Part shown: positions 1 through 11,837 of the stretch, piece by piece
Layout of the letters: every line of letters starts with the position of its first letter
Position numbering within the stretch: position 1 is the first letter of the stretch
Source: Apricaphanius iberus
Lineage: Eukaryota; Chordata; Actinopteri; Cyprinodontiformes; Aphaniidae
DNA: 64,000 nucleotides
Assembly (NCBI GenBank): GCA_028564705.1
Contig: JAPXFQ010000787.1
Location: 2,914,001-2,978,000 of the forward strand
Reading direction: 5' to 3'
The notes under the pieces: model-generated
The model's input: only the letters and a program-made list of their open reading frames with translations
Told to the model about the DNA's origin: nothing
The model's database searches: none
Translations under genes and position numbers: made by a program

Positions 1-2672
1 TTGCAGGAAGAATGGGGCAAAATAAACAATAAACGGTTGGTTTCTTCAGCCTCCAAACGTCTTTTAAGTGTTCTGAAAAGGAATGGCAACATTACAAAGT
101 GGTAAATGCTTTACTGTTCCAACTTTTTCTGAAATGTGTTGCACGAACCAAAATTAGAATGTGTTTATTTGAAAAAAAAGCAATAAAATTCATGGGGAGC
201 ACATTAAATAATCTGCTGTTTAATAGTTATCAATGTGATACAGGTCAAAGATATTTTAACAAAGTACTGTTGACAGTTTGATTTTAATTCAACAATCTGT
301 CCCAGCTTTTTCTGATTTGGGATTGTATTTTTTCACGATTTCTACCAATATTCACTTTATTTATTGTTGGGGTTTTTTCACCTAAGATACCCTCTGGGAT
401 GGTCCGGAGCTGACCAAATCGTGATACCATCACTGTTGGATAATGTCTCCCAGCCCATGAATGAAGCTGTTGCATAGCATGAGAGGTCGTTCATTGACAG
501 ACTGCTGCCTCAATAAGTGTTTATCTCTGCTGTTTTTTGCACATATTTTATGATTTTATGATGCGGTCACATTTTTAAGCTGAAGCTTGCAAAGCGCGTG
601 GTTGGACCTTTCTCTGGCGGATGTTTTAAACACTAGCTCGTGGTTGGCTAGACGACGTTGACGTTGTGCGACGTCACTACAGTGTGATGCTCTGATTGGT
701 TCGCGCCCTGTCTCAAGAGCATTAAGAGCATTGAAAGTTCTGCTAGCCGAACTTCTGAGTTGCTTGTGTTTGGTGCTTTGGCGCTGAAAACAAAGGAAAG
801 TCTTAAAAATTTGACGCAGCCAACGCACTGAAAGCGCTGCAGAGACTTGGAATCATCCATAGACTTTACATGTAATCTTGCTAGAGCGGTGTGAATGCAC
901 CATAAGTGAAGTTGAACACTCTGATCCATCTATCCCCTCGTCCTCTCTCTCCTCTTTGTTTACCGGTGAACTCACATTGCTGTGATGTGATCCTCGTAAT
1001 TAAAATGTTGTTTTGATCGATTGATTACTGTTTATTTCTCCATGCTTTTTAATTTAGTGGCTGTGGAGCCGAAAAATGATTGAGCTTATGTAATTCCTTA
1101 ACATGCCTCTTTAACAGATAATCGCAATATTGTTTCATTGATCATAAAAGATTTTTCATCAAAGAAAAAAAAAGAATTGATATTTACTTTAAACTTTGCT
1201 TTCCCTTTTGTGTCTCACTGATGTGGACCATAAATGCTTCCGTGCAATAAAAAACATTGGGCAAGAAAAGGGAATTAGCCCCGGCGCAGCTGGGTCACTC
1301 TCCCAGCTTTAGTCTCATGCAGGGTCAGCAGAGCCAAGCAATCGAGAGAGCAAAGCAAAGCAAAGATAGCTGATAGCATTTTCTAATAGCCCCCGCCACT
1401 TCTACATGAGGAAAAGTTTGACTCAAAGTGGCTTTCTGTGTTTTTTGGCTCTACTCAGCAGAAAGCCCGGGACTTATTCTTTTTTTTCTTTGGCCTAGCT
1501 TGAAAAGATCATTTTCTGCTCACAACCCAGAAACATAAGCCAGCGGATCCACTTCTGGCGGCCATAAGACAGACGATAACAATGGAAGGGAGAGCTAAAT
1601 GGGGAAGACTACCCTATTCTCCATCATGTTTTTCTTTACACAATTGAATCAGTCAGGGCAAGTGCCTCTCAAGTCTGTTGTATAAACTAAACACCTAGTG
1701 GCTCAAAACCTGCAGTCTTTTGTGTGCTTCTCAGTGCAGAGATTATTTTCCTTAAACAGCAATTACAACTCCACTCTACCTTAATGATTGGAGCGGGAAG
1801 AGAAGTCCGCGTTTTAGTCAGTAAATTGCTTTCCAGCCCCCCCTTCTAGGCGAGCCCACTCTTCACCATCCTCCTGTTATTGTGCTGCAGATACACAGCC
1901 ACAGGAACCCAAGGTGGGTCAATACTTTGCTCATTCTGGATGCAATGAAAGCAAACTGTCTCATTATTCTTCCTTTTCAGAAATTCTTATTTAGATTGCA
2001 GCCGGGATCCCACCGGTTGTGTTTGCCAGTGAAGGTTTGTAAGGCTCCCCCATATTGGCGGCCGAGCACCGGGGCTCTAAAACGCAGCACAGATGACCGA
2101 GAAAATTGATTTGATTGGCTACTTCGAAACGTAATGTTTAGGCAGAAATGATCTCAATAAATTTATCGCAAATGAACTCTAAGGGATGAATTCTTTCCTC
2201 CCCAGATCGGGATCGCAGATCTGAACCACATTAAATTGGATCAAGGGGTAGATTTACTATTACTCCCACGAAAGTCACATTTTTAGTGATTCAGTGAAAA
2301 AAAAAGAAAAAAAATTATTTATACTCTCTATAGCTGGTATAAATGTCAGAGGACTCCAAAGGGGTTTAGATAAATGGATTTATAAATAATAAATGAGTAA
2401 TACATTGTTGTAGTAGAAATAAATCTATAAATTCAGAAGTTAAATCCTTATATTTTGTAGTGAAATTATTTGGGTCAATTTTGAAGTTTTTGTATTGAGA
2501 TTTTTCTCTTTGTATATCGAGAAGCCTCTCAGCAGTAATGTTTGACATTGATTGCACAATAGTTCAAACATCAATAGCGGTGCAAACAAGGACTCTTGAT
2601 TACCATAAACCAGCATAGTAGATTACACTCAGTCCTAATATGGGTAAACTTGAACAGATATGCTTAACCTTA
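1..2672. other. Intergenic, no gene recognised
   Basis: I see no convincing coding exon or RNA gene. Open frames here are short and lack family resemblance. The stretch 1260-1900 looks like unique, moderately GC-rich sequence with short runs such as the repeated CAAAG near 1350. It could hold conserved non-coding sequence, but nothing seen proves this. Confidence 0.5.
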
Positions 2673-2680
2673 CTTTAAAC

Positions 2681-3007
2681 TAGGGATGCACCGATACAGA
2701 TATTGGTATTGGCCCATGTATCAGTATCGGTTAAAGTTAACTTAAAATGTGGTAAATCTGCAGTAAATTCACAATTTGTTTTTTAATTTTTCACTTTAAA
2801 TTTTAGTTTTATGGTGATTTTATATTTTACATCTGTGAATTTTTCTTAGTTATGTTTAGTCTGGTGCCTTTAGTTTCTTCAAGAAAGGAATAAGGGGGAA
2901 GGTATAAAGTTGATTACTTCAGCAAAAGTATCGGATCAGTATCCGGTATCGACAGATACCCAAAGCTGAGGCATCGGTACTGAAAAAGTCCAATCGGTGC
3001 ACCCCAA
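2681..3007. mobile_element. hAT-type MITE with perfect 8-bp target duplication
   Basis: The element begins TAGGGATGCACCGATAC and ends with the imperfect inverse (reading inward from the right end, TTGGGGTGCACCGAT). It is flanked by identical 8-bp direct repeats CTTTAAAC at 2673-2680 and 3008-3015, the target-site length expected for hAT transposition. It has no coding capacity, so it must have been moved by a transposase made elsewhere. Related copies lie at 53616-53987 and 61334-61680. Confidence 0.85.
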
Positions 3008-3015
3008 CTTTAAAC

Positions 3016-3977
3016 TGTATAATAAATAGAACCTCACCTTCTGGCATTTACACGTAACAGTAAACCGAAATAAAGAGAAAAAATCTCCTCTCGCTTGCAC
3101 AGCGAGGAGATGGAAATGCTGAACAATACCTGTGCTGTGCTCAAATAGCGTCAGATATCTATGCTGAGTTCAGGAGCATAAGACATTTCAGCTTATAGTT
3201 AAAATGCCAATAATAATACTGTAGCTTACAAACTTATAACAAAGTTGGCTTTCTAACACTGGTATTTACTTAAAAATAAAGAGTGAATGTGATCCCATGA
3301 AAGTGGAGGGCACCATTGTGCACAGCAGCATCTAGCCTGCTGGAAATATATATATTTTTTAAACATAATACTGTACCAAGTGGCCTAAGTGTTTTGTTTT
3401 TTACGTTTGTCTAAAACATTAAACTGAAGTTTATCTTTAAAGGGATTTACTAGAATTATAATAATGCTTTTTGATCAAATTAGTCTTATTTTAGCTTTAT
3501 TAATTTGAATACTAAAGGCAAAATATTAGATCGAGACTCGAAATTGGATCGGATAGGGATTGGGACATCCCTAGTGTAAAGTGCTTTGAGAGGTCAGTAT
3601 AACTTAAAAACTTCAGTCCAGTTACCATCAATCAGGATTTAGACTCTCATTTCCCTAACCTATAGATTCGTAGTTTGCACAAAATAACATTTTAAGTCCC
3701 TGCTACTTTCACATGTGTAAGAAAACTCAGAATTCAAAGTTCTTAAAGCCTGAAATTCTAAGTCTCTACAACATATAGTTGAGTTAGGAAAACATAAAAA
3801 TCCAAGTTGGATAAACTCAAAAGTAAAACTTAAAAGTTCAAGTTAAATTTTACAACTTAAAATTCTGCTGAAGTTTGTTGCCTTGGCATTTTTATTTCTG
3901 CTAACTTTTCTTTTTTTTACAGTGCTCTCTGGGTTGGGAATGAGGTCCTGCCCTGCCCTAGTGGAGGAGTTTTAGTC
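3016..3977. other. Intergenic, with a partial MITE end near 3573
   Basis: There is no gene. Sequence ending at about 3573 (GGGACATCCCTAG) resembles the right terminus of a teleost 'TAGGGATGTCCC' hAT MITE. Its left end is not visible, so it is a fragment. Confidence 0.45.
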
Positions 3978-4364
3978 TTGTTCACAACTCAAGATGTGTC
4001 TGCTGTAAGAGCTGCACTGGCCTTTTGTGTTGAAGAGAGAGCTGAAATAAAGGGCACATCGATCTACATTCCTACCATCATCTATGGGCGCAAGCTCTTG
4101 GTAGTGACTAAAAGAATGAAATTGCTGAGAAAAGTGGACAAAATTAGTTTTCTCTGCAGAATGTCTGGGCTCCTCGTTAGAGATAGGGGGAGGAGCTCCG
4201 CCATCTGGGAGGAGCTCAGAGTAGAGCGGCTTCTCCTCCACATCAGGAGGAGGCAGGTGGGGTGTCTTTTGGATCTGGTAAGGATGTCTCGCCTTCATGT
4301 TCCTGACTCAGGGGAAGACCCAGAACATGCTGCAGGAACTTTAAAAGCAAAAATAATGATTTAG
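3978..4364 (+). pseudogene. Non-LTR retrotransposon reverse-transcriptase C-terminal remnant
   Basis: This open frame of about 128 codons reads like the end of a reverse-transcriptase polyprotein common in fish LINEs. Recognisable blocks are SIYIPTIIYGRKLLVVT, FLCRMSGLLVRDRGRSS, WEELRVERLLLHIRR and a GEDPEHA stretch matching the usual 'GRPRT' tail. The polymerase core with its catalytic Asp-Asp is absent, so this is a 5'-truncated dead copy. The clade (RTE-like or another) is not settled by what is visible. Confidence 0.65.
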
Positions 4365-4366
4365 AA

Positions 4367-5101
4367 GAGGGGTGCCCAAACCTTTTACCTCAGAGGGCCA
4401 AAATGAAAATCTATTAGAGGGCAGAGGGCCAAATGTAATATTTTACTCAAAATGTAAATATCAATATTAAAGAATATTAAACTACTTGTATTAATTATAA
4501 TTATTTAAGATTCCTTTATTTGTAATTACCATTCAACAAACAATTAAGTCATGTTTATCAATTTGAAACATATCTTAACTTCCTTATTCAATCAAATTTT
4601 TTAATATTGATGTCAGTGAAAAAATATTTTTCCTCCCAGTATTTTCTAAAATGTCTTTTGTCTGTGGCACTGATGTTGTCGTACAACGCTCCATGTTGAT
4701 AGTAGCTGTTTCAGTTAGCAACAAGCATGGTAACCAAGGCTCATGGGATAGTTTGTAAATTTATCAAATATGACAATTTGTGGTCTTATAAAGCGAGCAT
4801 ATGTAAATGTGTGCATAAATCTACTCTACATGCCCCTTCTAATTAATTTCAAACCCACTTTGTGATATTTCAATTATAATGTAATCACTATGGTATGAGG
4901 ACTATATGCAGCCCAATAAATACTCATGGGGCCCCTAAATACAAACAGTATCAGCAGTGAAAGAATAATCATATTGCAAATTTAGTTGATTTTTTGAACA
5001 ATGTGAACTTTTAAGTAAGACCCAGGGAAACCCTTGGTGGGCCAAACTGAATGAATTGGGGGGCCAACTTTGGTCCGCGGGCCCCACTTTGGGTACCCCT
5101 G
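4367..5101. mobile_element. Non-autonomous hAT (Charlie-like) element
   Basis: The left end reads GAGGGGTGCCCAAACC and the right end, read inward, CAGGGGTACCCAAAG. Both carry the classic hAT-Charlie terminus. The interior is AT-rich without an ORF. Flanks ATTTAGAA and ATTTGAAT are similar but not identical, so the target duplication is decayed or offset. Confidence 0.65.
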
Positions 5102-5256
5102 ATTTGAATGAAAAACGGACTCTGGTGGATTATAGCTTTATTTCTCACATTAGTATAACAGCGAAGTAGAAGATCATCAGTAATCAGAATTTCTGGGTTA
5201 CGAAGGGAAGCTCATGTTGCATCGTTCGTTGAATGAGGGTGACGAGGTATTTTGTT

Positions 5257-5843
5257 CAGGGTTCCTACAAGGTCTTGAAAAGCCTTAAAAGCATTGAATT
5301 TGTGAATGTAGAAGTTATACCTTAAAAAGACTTAAAAAGTCTTGAATTTTGTTAACTGGGTCTTAAAATTTGTGTTTTGTTTAATTTCTTCATATTTAAT
5401 TTTTCCTCAAAAGCTTAATTTGTCTACCCTGATTATTTTGATTAAATAACGTATCATAAATGAAGAGGCGGAACCAATAACTGAGAACACAACTAAATCC
5501 CGGGCAGGTCTAAATACCCAGAACATGTGATGTCTTCAGTAAATGAAGATTAACATTTTTTAAGCGTAACCAATGTTAAAAAAACAACTTAATATTTTCG
5601 GCAAGCATTTTTGTGGCCTGCTGAAATGTCCTTTGATTTTATATATCTTTGCTTGGCTCGATGTTGTCACCTTTTACACGTTTCACATTTTCCTTAGAAA
5701 TAAATGAAAACACAAGTTCAAGGATTTACTTGTTTCCTTTGACGGCAGGGCTGTTAAAAGAACCATAAAATCGGCATTCATTTTTAAAATAATTTCTCTT
5801 AAAAATGTCTTAACATTACTTGAATTTAACTTCCAGGAACACT
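5257..5843. mobile_element. Non-autonomous DNA transposon, hAT-like
   Basis: The left end CAGGGTTCCTACAAGG and the inverse of the right end AGTGTTCCTGGAAG form imperfect terminal inverted repeats around an AT-rich interior with no ORF. Flanking octamers ATTTTGTT and ATTTTTTA agree at six of eight positions. The low complexity of these flanks makes this weak support. Confidence 0.45.
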
Positions 5844-6499
5844 ATTTTTTAACTCCGCAACTGTTATGGTTTCTGTTATGGTTGCTATGGCTACCCACCC
5901 AGGGCAAAATACTTTTATGGGGTGGAATATGTGATTGTAAAAAAAATTATATTTATTTTGTACATTTAAGCGAGGCAAGAAAATGTGGCTGAGCTAGTAA
6001 ATGATAACCTAGTAGTAAATCCAAGCTATAGAGAAATTCATGCAAGATAATACACTTTTTAAATCAGATTCATGAAGAGTTGGACTTTTACACCCTTCTT
6101 AAAGGGACTCTTAGGAAGTTTGAAATTTTGTGCTCGCGATTGCCCCATCAGGCCAAACGCGTAACTGCACTCTTATCGATAAGCTCGTGCATGAGGCGTG
6201 CATGTTGTACGTGCACTCGCAAGCGATCATAAACAACTTCAGCTCTATACTCGACAATTTACGACTTTGCACGCATAACTTCGACTGAGGTAATAAACGT
6301 GATGGAAGATATTTAGACCAAATCAATTTTAGTGTATTTCTAGGATATGATATGTGGGAAAATTTGTAGCCAAGTGAATCAGGTAGGAAGCCAAATAATA
6401 AAGATAAATTAATAAATCATGTTGATTAATAAATAGCCTGAGTTAATTTTTTGAAGAAAAAATTACAAATAAAAAACAAATGTTAATGTATTTTTTTAT

Positions 6500-7045
6500 T
6501 TATATATTACTTGAGTAATATAATGATGCATTGCTAATCCCACTTGAGTAAAATTTTAGATGCTTCACAGAATGAAAAGCAAACATATTTTAACCCAAAA
6601 TAAACCAGACACGGAGCTACACTCTGTTACAGGAAAGCTCCTGTTTCTACATATAATTTTTTATGTAATCTGAATGATGAGCTTTTTGTTTCAATTCGAG
6701 GTCAAGTGAATATACAGTAAACACTGTGAATGGTCAATGGAAGTACATTTTACCTTGTAAGATATATTAATACTACTGTATTCGTTTTATATTTCAACAA
6801 ATTACTTTGAGAAGGGTTTCCTCTGCTCACAACAATATTTTTTTGTAATCTTTTTTTTTTTTTTTTACTCTATATGAAATACCTGAATTTACCAAGAATT
6901 TCATGCTTAGGTGTTACACAGTACGCAAGCAACTTTTTTACCAAAACCTTTTTCACTGAGTAGCATTTTTGACAGCTACTTTTACTCAAGTAAAGGTACT
7001 GCTATTATTACTTGAGTACAACTTTTGTGTACTCTACCCACATTT
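6500..7045. repeat. Interspersed repeat with ACTTGAGTA termini
   Basis: The motif ACTTGAGTA and its inverse TACTCAAGT recur at both sides (near 6508, 6542, 6987, 7009), ending in a 'GTACTCTACCCAC' end seen in a common teleost MITE. There is no ORF. The boundaries are approximate. Confidence 0.4.
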
Positions 7046-7405
7046 GTTTGTATTTTGCATCAAGGTAAAGTATTAGCAACATTGTTTTTTTCATTGTAAA
7101 CGCAAAACCCTGACCAAAACACTTTATGCCTTGTTTCAGTTAAGTTTATATAAAACATCCATTTTATCACATTAACCTGTAAACCTTCTTAAGTTTCTTT
7201 TGAGGAATCCAGTCCAACTGATTACTCACAAGTTTCTGAGGAGAGCAGGGAGAGGAGCAGGTAGAGGGACACCAGGGTCAGCGAGCTCGGTGCACCTGCT
7301 GCATTTGCCGACTGATGCCCTCAGAGCTAGAAAATAATTACTGTAGACAGGATCCAGAAGGGTGTCTGAGCAGACGTGCTCCTTTTAACTTGTTCTTCTT
7401 GGATG

Positions 7406-8101
7406 AAGGAATCTTGCGTTTGGCTCGGCCGACGTGGAGTGACGTGGTGGCTCTGCATGACAGCCAAGAATCTGGATCTGGTAACCGGGAGTATCGTTAC
7501 TCTGCCTACAGAGTATTTAGCAACATGGACGTCTTGGTCCATGTTTTTGTGTTTTCTTCATGCTGTGTATGGAGAAGCAGGGTCAAACAAAAACCCCACC
7601 ATTTGTGGTTTACGTTGGTTTTAAAGAAGTCCCGTTCCACAGAAACCAACATGAAACTCATGAACAAACTCAGAAATACTATTTCCTTTTATTATTGTAG
7701 CAAAACATTCTTGCATATTTGTATTTGTCATAATTACATACATACATGTACAAGGAATCTTGCGTTTGGCTCGGCCGACGTGGAGTGACGTGGTGGCTCT
7801 GCATGACAGCCAAGAATCTGGATCTGGTAACCGGGAGTATCGTTACTCTGCCTACAGAGTATTTAGCAACATGGACGTCTTGGTCCATGTTTTCTTCATG
7901 CTGTGTATGGATTTTCTTCATGCTGTGTATGGAGAAGGGACAAAAACCCCAACCCATTTGTGGTTTACGTTGGTTTTAAAGAAGTCCCGTTCCACAGAAA
8001 CCAACATGAAACTCATGACCAACTCAGAAATACTATTTCCTTTTATTATTGTAGCAAAACATTCTTGCATATTTGTATTTGTCATAATTACATAAATACA
8101 T
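7406..8101. repeat. Near-identical tandem duplication, two copies, period 346 bp
   Basis: The segment starting AAGGAATCTTGCGTTTGG at 7406 is repeated from 7752, and the two copies stay almost identical over about 345 bp down to GTCATAATTACATA. Copy 2 has an extra internal duplication of CTTCATGCTGTGTATGG and a few small indels. ORFs in both copies are open only because they share sequence. I recognise no protein in them. The high identity indicates a recent event. Confidence 0.9.
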
Positions 8102-9780
8102 TTGCTGTGTTCAGCTTAGAATGTTATCAGCTTTTGCTAGGGGATCACTTATCAAGTCCTGGAAAAGGATAAAATAAAGAAATTAGAATTGTCATTTTCT
8201 TCCACCAAAATGGAGAAGACATTTCGTTATCATCATTATCTCTCCTCTGCATTGCGGTGTCAGCACCAATTCAGCTGTAGGAGTAGGGATGATCCTGGAG
8301 ACGGGACCCAGGGCCCTGGGGTCATCCGGCTGAATGCTTCTTTTTGGGAGTGCCCCGGCAGAGCTGAGAGCTGTTCACTTCACATGCACTGGAAGGTGGT
8401 TATGGTGTTTGTAGTCCAATGCAGCAAGGAATGTCCTGGCTTTATAGACGCCATATGAGAATGCAAGGCGTTTCCCCGCCTACATCAAGATTTTTTTTCT
8501 GGGAAGACTCAAGCTTAGAAGTGGTCCTGCAATGAGACAAACAAAATAAAAACTGCAATGTCTGTAGAGCAAATAAAATCCACCATAGTGATATATAATT
8601 TTGTGGAAGGGATCATGCAACGATACAGATGCTAGTATCGATTGTTCTAATTTCAGCCAGAGCACAAACTACAAACTGTCTCTGTGTTCATTCTCTTTTC
8701 TTTTTTTTTGTGGTAGAAGTATCCAGTAAATTATTTTAGAAAAATTACAAGAAAAAACAATCCTAATTATAAAACATATGAGATTGGAGATAAATAATGT
8801 TAAATCATGGAGGTCTAAAGCTCCTTTTCCATCAAACTCAATTCTGATCGTAAAAACAGCAGAATATAATAATATAGGAGCAAAATATGACAATAAATAC
8901 TGACATATACACATAGAATTTCAGAGAGAATAATTTGTTACTTATACACTTGTTTTCAAAACTATTGGATCATTTAAAGCTTCATCCTGTTGATCCATTG
9001 AGTTGAGCTACACAGAAAAAAAAAGCCTATAGCCTACATAAATTACAAAAACAGGGTAACTGTTCATCAAACAGGAACCTATTTATTTTTTGTGATGAGG
9101 AAAACAATAACCAGGAACAGGAGTTGTTTTGTTGACTTTATAATTACCTATCAGACTCCCCTGCTGTGACTGAACTGTGGTATAGGTCCCTCCAAACGCT
9201 GCTGTAGATGGCTCTGGAGACCCTAACCCTAACCGTATCAACCCTATCCAACCGTAATGTGCACACATTTACAAATGACAGTCAATAATATATACACGTT
9301 TTCAGATTAGCGACATAGTTCTACAAAGTTTAGATACTCCGGTAAAGTTAGAACTTTTTTTTCTCATAATCCTAACAAATTAGCTAAACAATGCTCAGCT
9401 GTGAGAACGACAGACAGGCAGCCTAAAACATGTTCCTACTGCGGACGAAGTACACAAACCCCCGCTTTGAACGCGTCTACTCTTTTCCCCCCACGTATTT
9501 AGTAAAGATTTCTTACCTTTCAAGCGAACATAACGCCAGCTGCAGGTCTTTTCTCATACCGAGCGATTCAGAGTTCTCCTCTCAAACGCCGCCCGCACCG
9601 ATGTTTACTCTGGCTCTTTGCCTACATCGATCCGACTCGTGTTTCTCCCTCTTTGTAGCGCTGGAATAAACTCTTGGTTATCTTGGGCTGGAGTGTTGGT
9701 GGTGCTTGAAGCAGCTCTCTTCTTGTTCTCGGCAGAATCCATGCTTCCAACGCTATCCCTGCTACAGTTTTAGCTACAGG
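8102..9780. other. Non-coding interior of the TTAA-bounded element
   Basis: No gene is recognised. The stretch includes CCCTAACCCTAACC at about 9220, which is only two telomere-like units. Confidence 0.4.
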
Positions 9781-10027
9781 AAGCGATAGAACGTGAACGC
9801 GCATGACGTCGTCACACATTAGGAGGCGCAGAGGGAGCGCTACTTTTTCGACCCGAACAGTAACAAAAAATAATTAATAAAGTTATTCTACAGGCATATA
9901 GAAGCAACCACGGTGAAAAGCCCAGGGCTTTTTTTACTGACCAGGACATTGCTGGATTATGTATGAGGAAGAAATTTTGCAGCTCTATACATTTATTTGC
10001 TGTTAAACTTCCTTAGAGTCCCTTTAA

Positions 10028-11837
10028 GTCGTCCTTTAAATGATTGAGCTCCCAATTACAAAAGCCAGGGAAACAGTAGTTATGGAAAGCGTTTGGCAGT
10101 GTGTGCTGTGCCGAGTATACTGAGGAGGAGAGTGGCCTTGGAAAGTACTCCTGTTTTCCTCTTAGCTCCATATAATCTAGACCTGCAGAGAAATTTTTCA
10201 GCAGTCTCTATCGTTTGTTTAATCAGGAAGTTGCTTTATTTGCTAATTGCAGTTTGCTATTATGTTGCAAAACTGAAGAACTTGTGTGAAGTATGCAAAG
10301 GAAATCCTCATCAGCCTTTTGCAAATATGCATTTGACTTGAATCCTAATTTGTGCTTTCTGAGCGGGTGGCAACACTGAAAAGCCATTAACAGTACAATC
10401 CCCAAACTGTCGAGAAAGATTTGAATTACACAGCACATCTTCTGTCATTTGCATGCTTAATGTTAAACTGTCATGTAAACACAACATAAACTGCACTAAG
10501 GGAAGTATAGCCATGTATGCCGGAAATACGAGGCATTTTTAATTCAATAATTTGCATATTTACCCATACAGCTGTGTTGTGTGAGAAACAAACACACAGA
10601 CCAGCTGCTTTTCATTATGACATTCACATCCTCTCTCCATCTCTATCAATAGCTGCTTTGCTGTTTCTTCTTGTTAGAGATTACTGTTTTGCAGAAAGCT
10701 AAAGCCTTATTTAGGAGAAGCTGTCTAATAGAAAATTGTTTTTTTTTAAATATTTTTCCCTTTTTCAAAAGGATGTTTGTTAAAGGGACAAATTGAACCT
10801 CGATGTGTGTTGAAAGTAATTTCAAGAAGTGGGCCTGGGCATGAGGGAGCGAAGTGACTCAGGCAGCCAAAGAGAAGTTTGTCCTGGAAGACCCCAGAGG
10901 TCCAAGTGTCCTTCTAAAAGACCATCCCCTCTGACCTAAAATAGCAAAAACATAAATGATAGGAAGGAAAGAAGGAAAGGGAACTTGTGTAACTGTCCGT
11001 GTCAAAGGTTTGTTTCAGTCAAACAGATGATCTTTATTAAATGACCATAAAGTGTTCCAACACCCCTTAGACTAGTATTATTATTTTAGTATAGTATCAT
11101 TTATTTTAAATATTAGAGGTATTATTCCTTTCTTACAACATTCTAGAAAACAGTATTATCAAAAATGAAATGAAATAATGCATACGTAGGGTTACTGAAG
11201 TTACCCTGTGGGGTTCTGTACTTTTTGCAACACATCGCTGTATCCAGGTGTGTGTTTACCATCAAACTGACACATTGATATTTGCTTCTACCCACACTTT
11301 AAACGGACACATCGGTCGGTGCGTTTACATGCACATCTAAATCAAGCTACGGCAATATTTTCTGTATTTGAACTTTTTTTTTTTTAATGGTGAGGGAAAA
11401 ATCAGAAGGCTTTCCATCATTTTTACAGATTAGTATTCACACCTCTGACCGAAGATATTTTTAAATTTATGTACGGAATCCAGGTAAATAAATCAAATTA
11501 CAATTTTTCCAAAAACTCGAAAGAGTCCAAAACACAAATAAGGTCCTTAGCAAAGGTCTGCACAGGATCAACAAGGGTTTTAAATGAGAGCAAAAACACA
11601 AATAAAGTTCTCAACAAGGGATTTGAGTCCAAAACACAAATGAGGATAAATCCTTTCCTTCTAACCTCCAAAAGGCCGTAGGCGCCCCAGTTAGAAGGCC
11701 GTCCACGCGATAATTCGAGCTAATACTTATTCCAAATGAGAGCCGTCATCTAAATGTACATGTTTAGTAAAACAAACCAGTGAATTGAATGCAGTGTGTT
11801 CAATGGTAGGTGGCGACATGTGCCCTTTCATGTTGGC
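10028..11837. other. Intergenic, with an octamer motif cluster
   Basis: There is no gene. Two exact ATTTGCAT octamers lie at 10447-10454 and 10550-10557, and a TTTTGCAAATATGCAT double site at 10317-10332. This may be a distal enhancer for a POU-factor target. It is inferred from motifs only. Confidence 0.4.

Larger units (their letters stand above)
6099..10027. mobile_element. Kolobok-like DNA element bounded by TTAA, carrying internal insertions
   Basis: The left boundary at 6099 is TTAA followed by AGGGACTCTTAGGAAGTTT. The right boundary, read inward from TTAA at 10024-10027, is AGGGACTCTAAGGAAGTTT, matching at 18 of 19 positions. TTAA target sites and AGGG termini fit the Kolobok superfamily, and the subterminal sequence resembles Kolobok-type repeats of fish. 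No transposase ORF survives. The 3.9-kb length partly reflects later insertions (about 6500-7045) and the tandem duplication at 7406-8101. The two ends could instead belong to two separate copies. Confidence 0.5.

Noticed and set aside
3978..4364. Possible host gene of 128 codons
   Set aside because: The blocks match the C-terminal end of a fish LINE polyprotein, so it is retrotransposon debris.
7315..8172. Overlapping open frames in the tandem duplication
   Set aside because: The frames recur because the DNA is duplicated; both strands are equally open and no protein is recognised.
9218..9235. Telomere-like CCCTAACCCTAACC
   Set aside because: Only two full units, inside repeat-rich DNA; not an interstitial telomere array.
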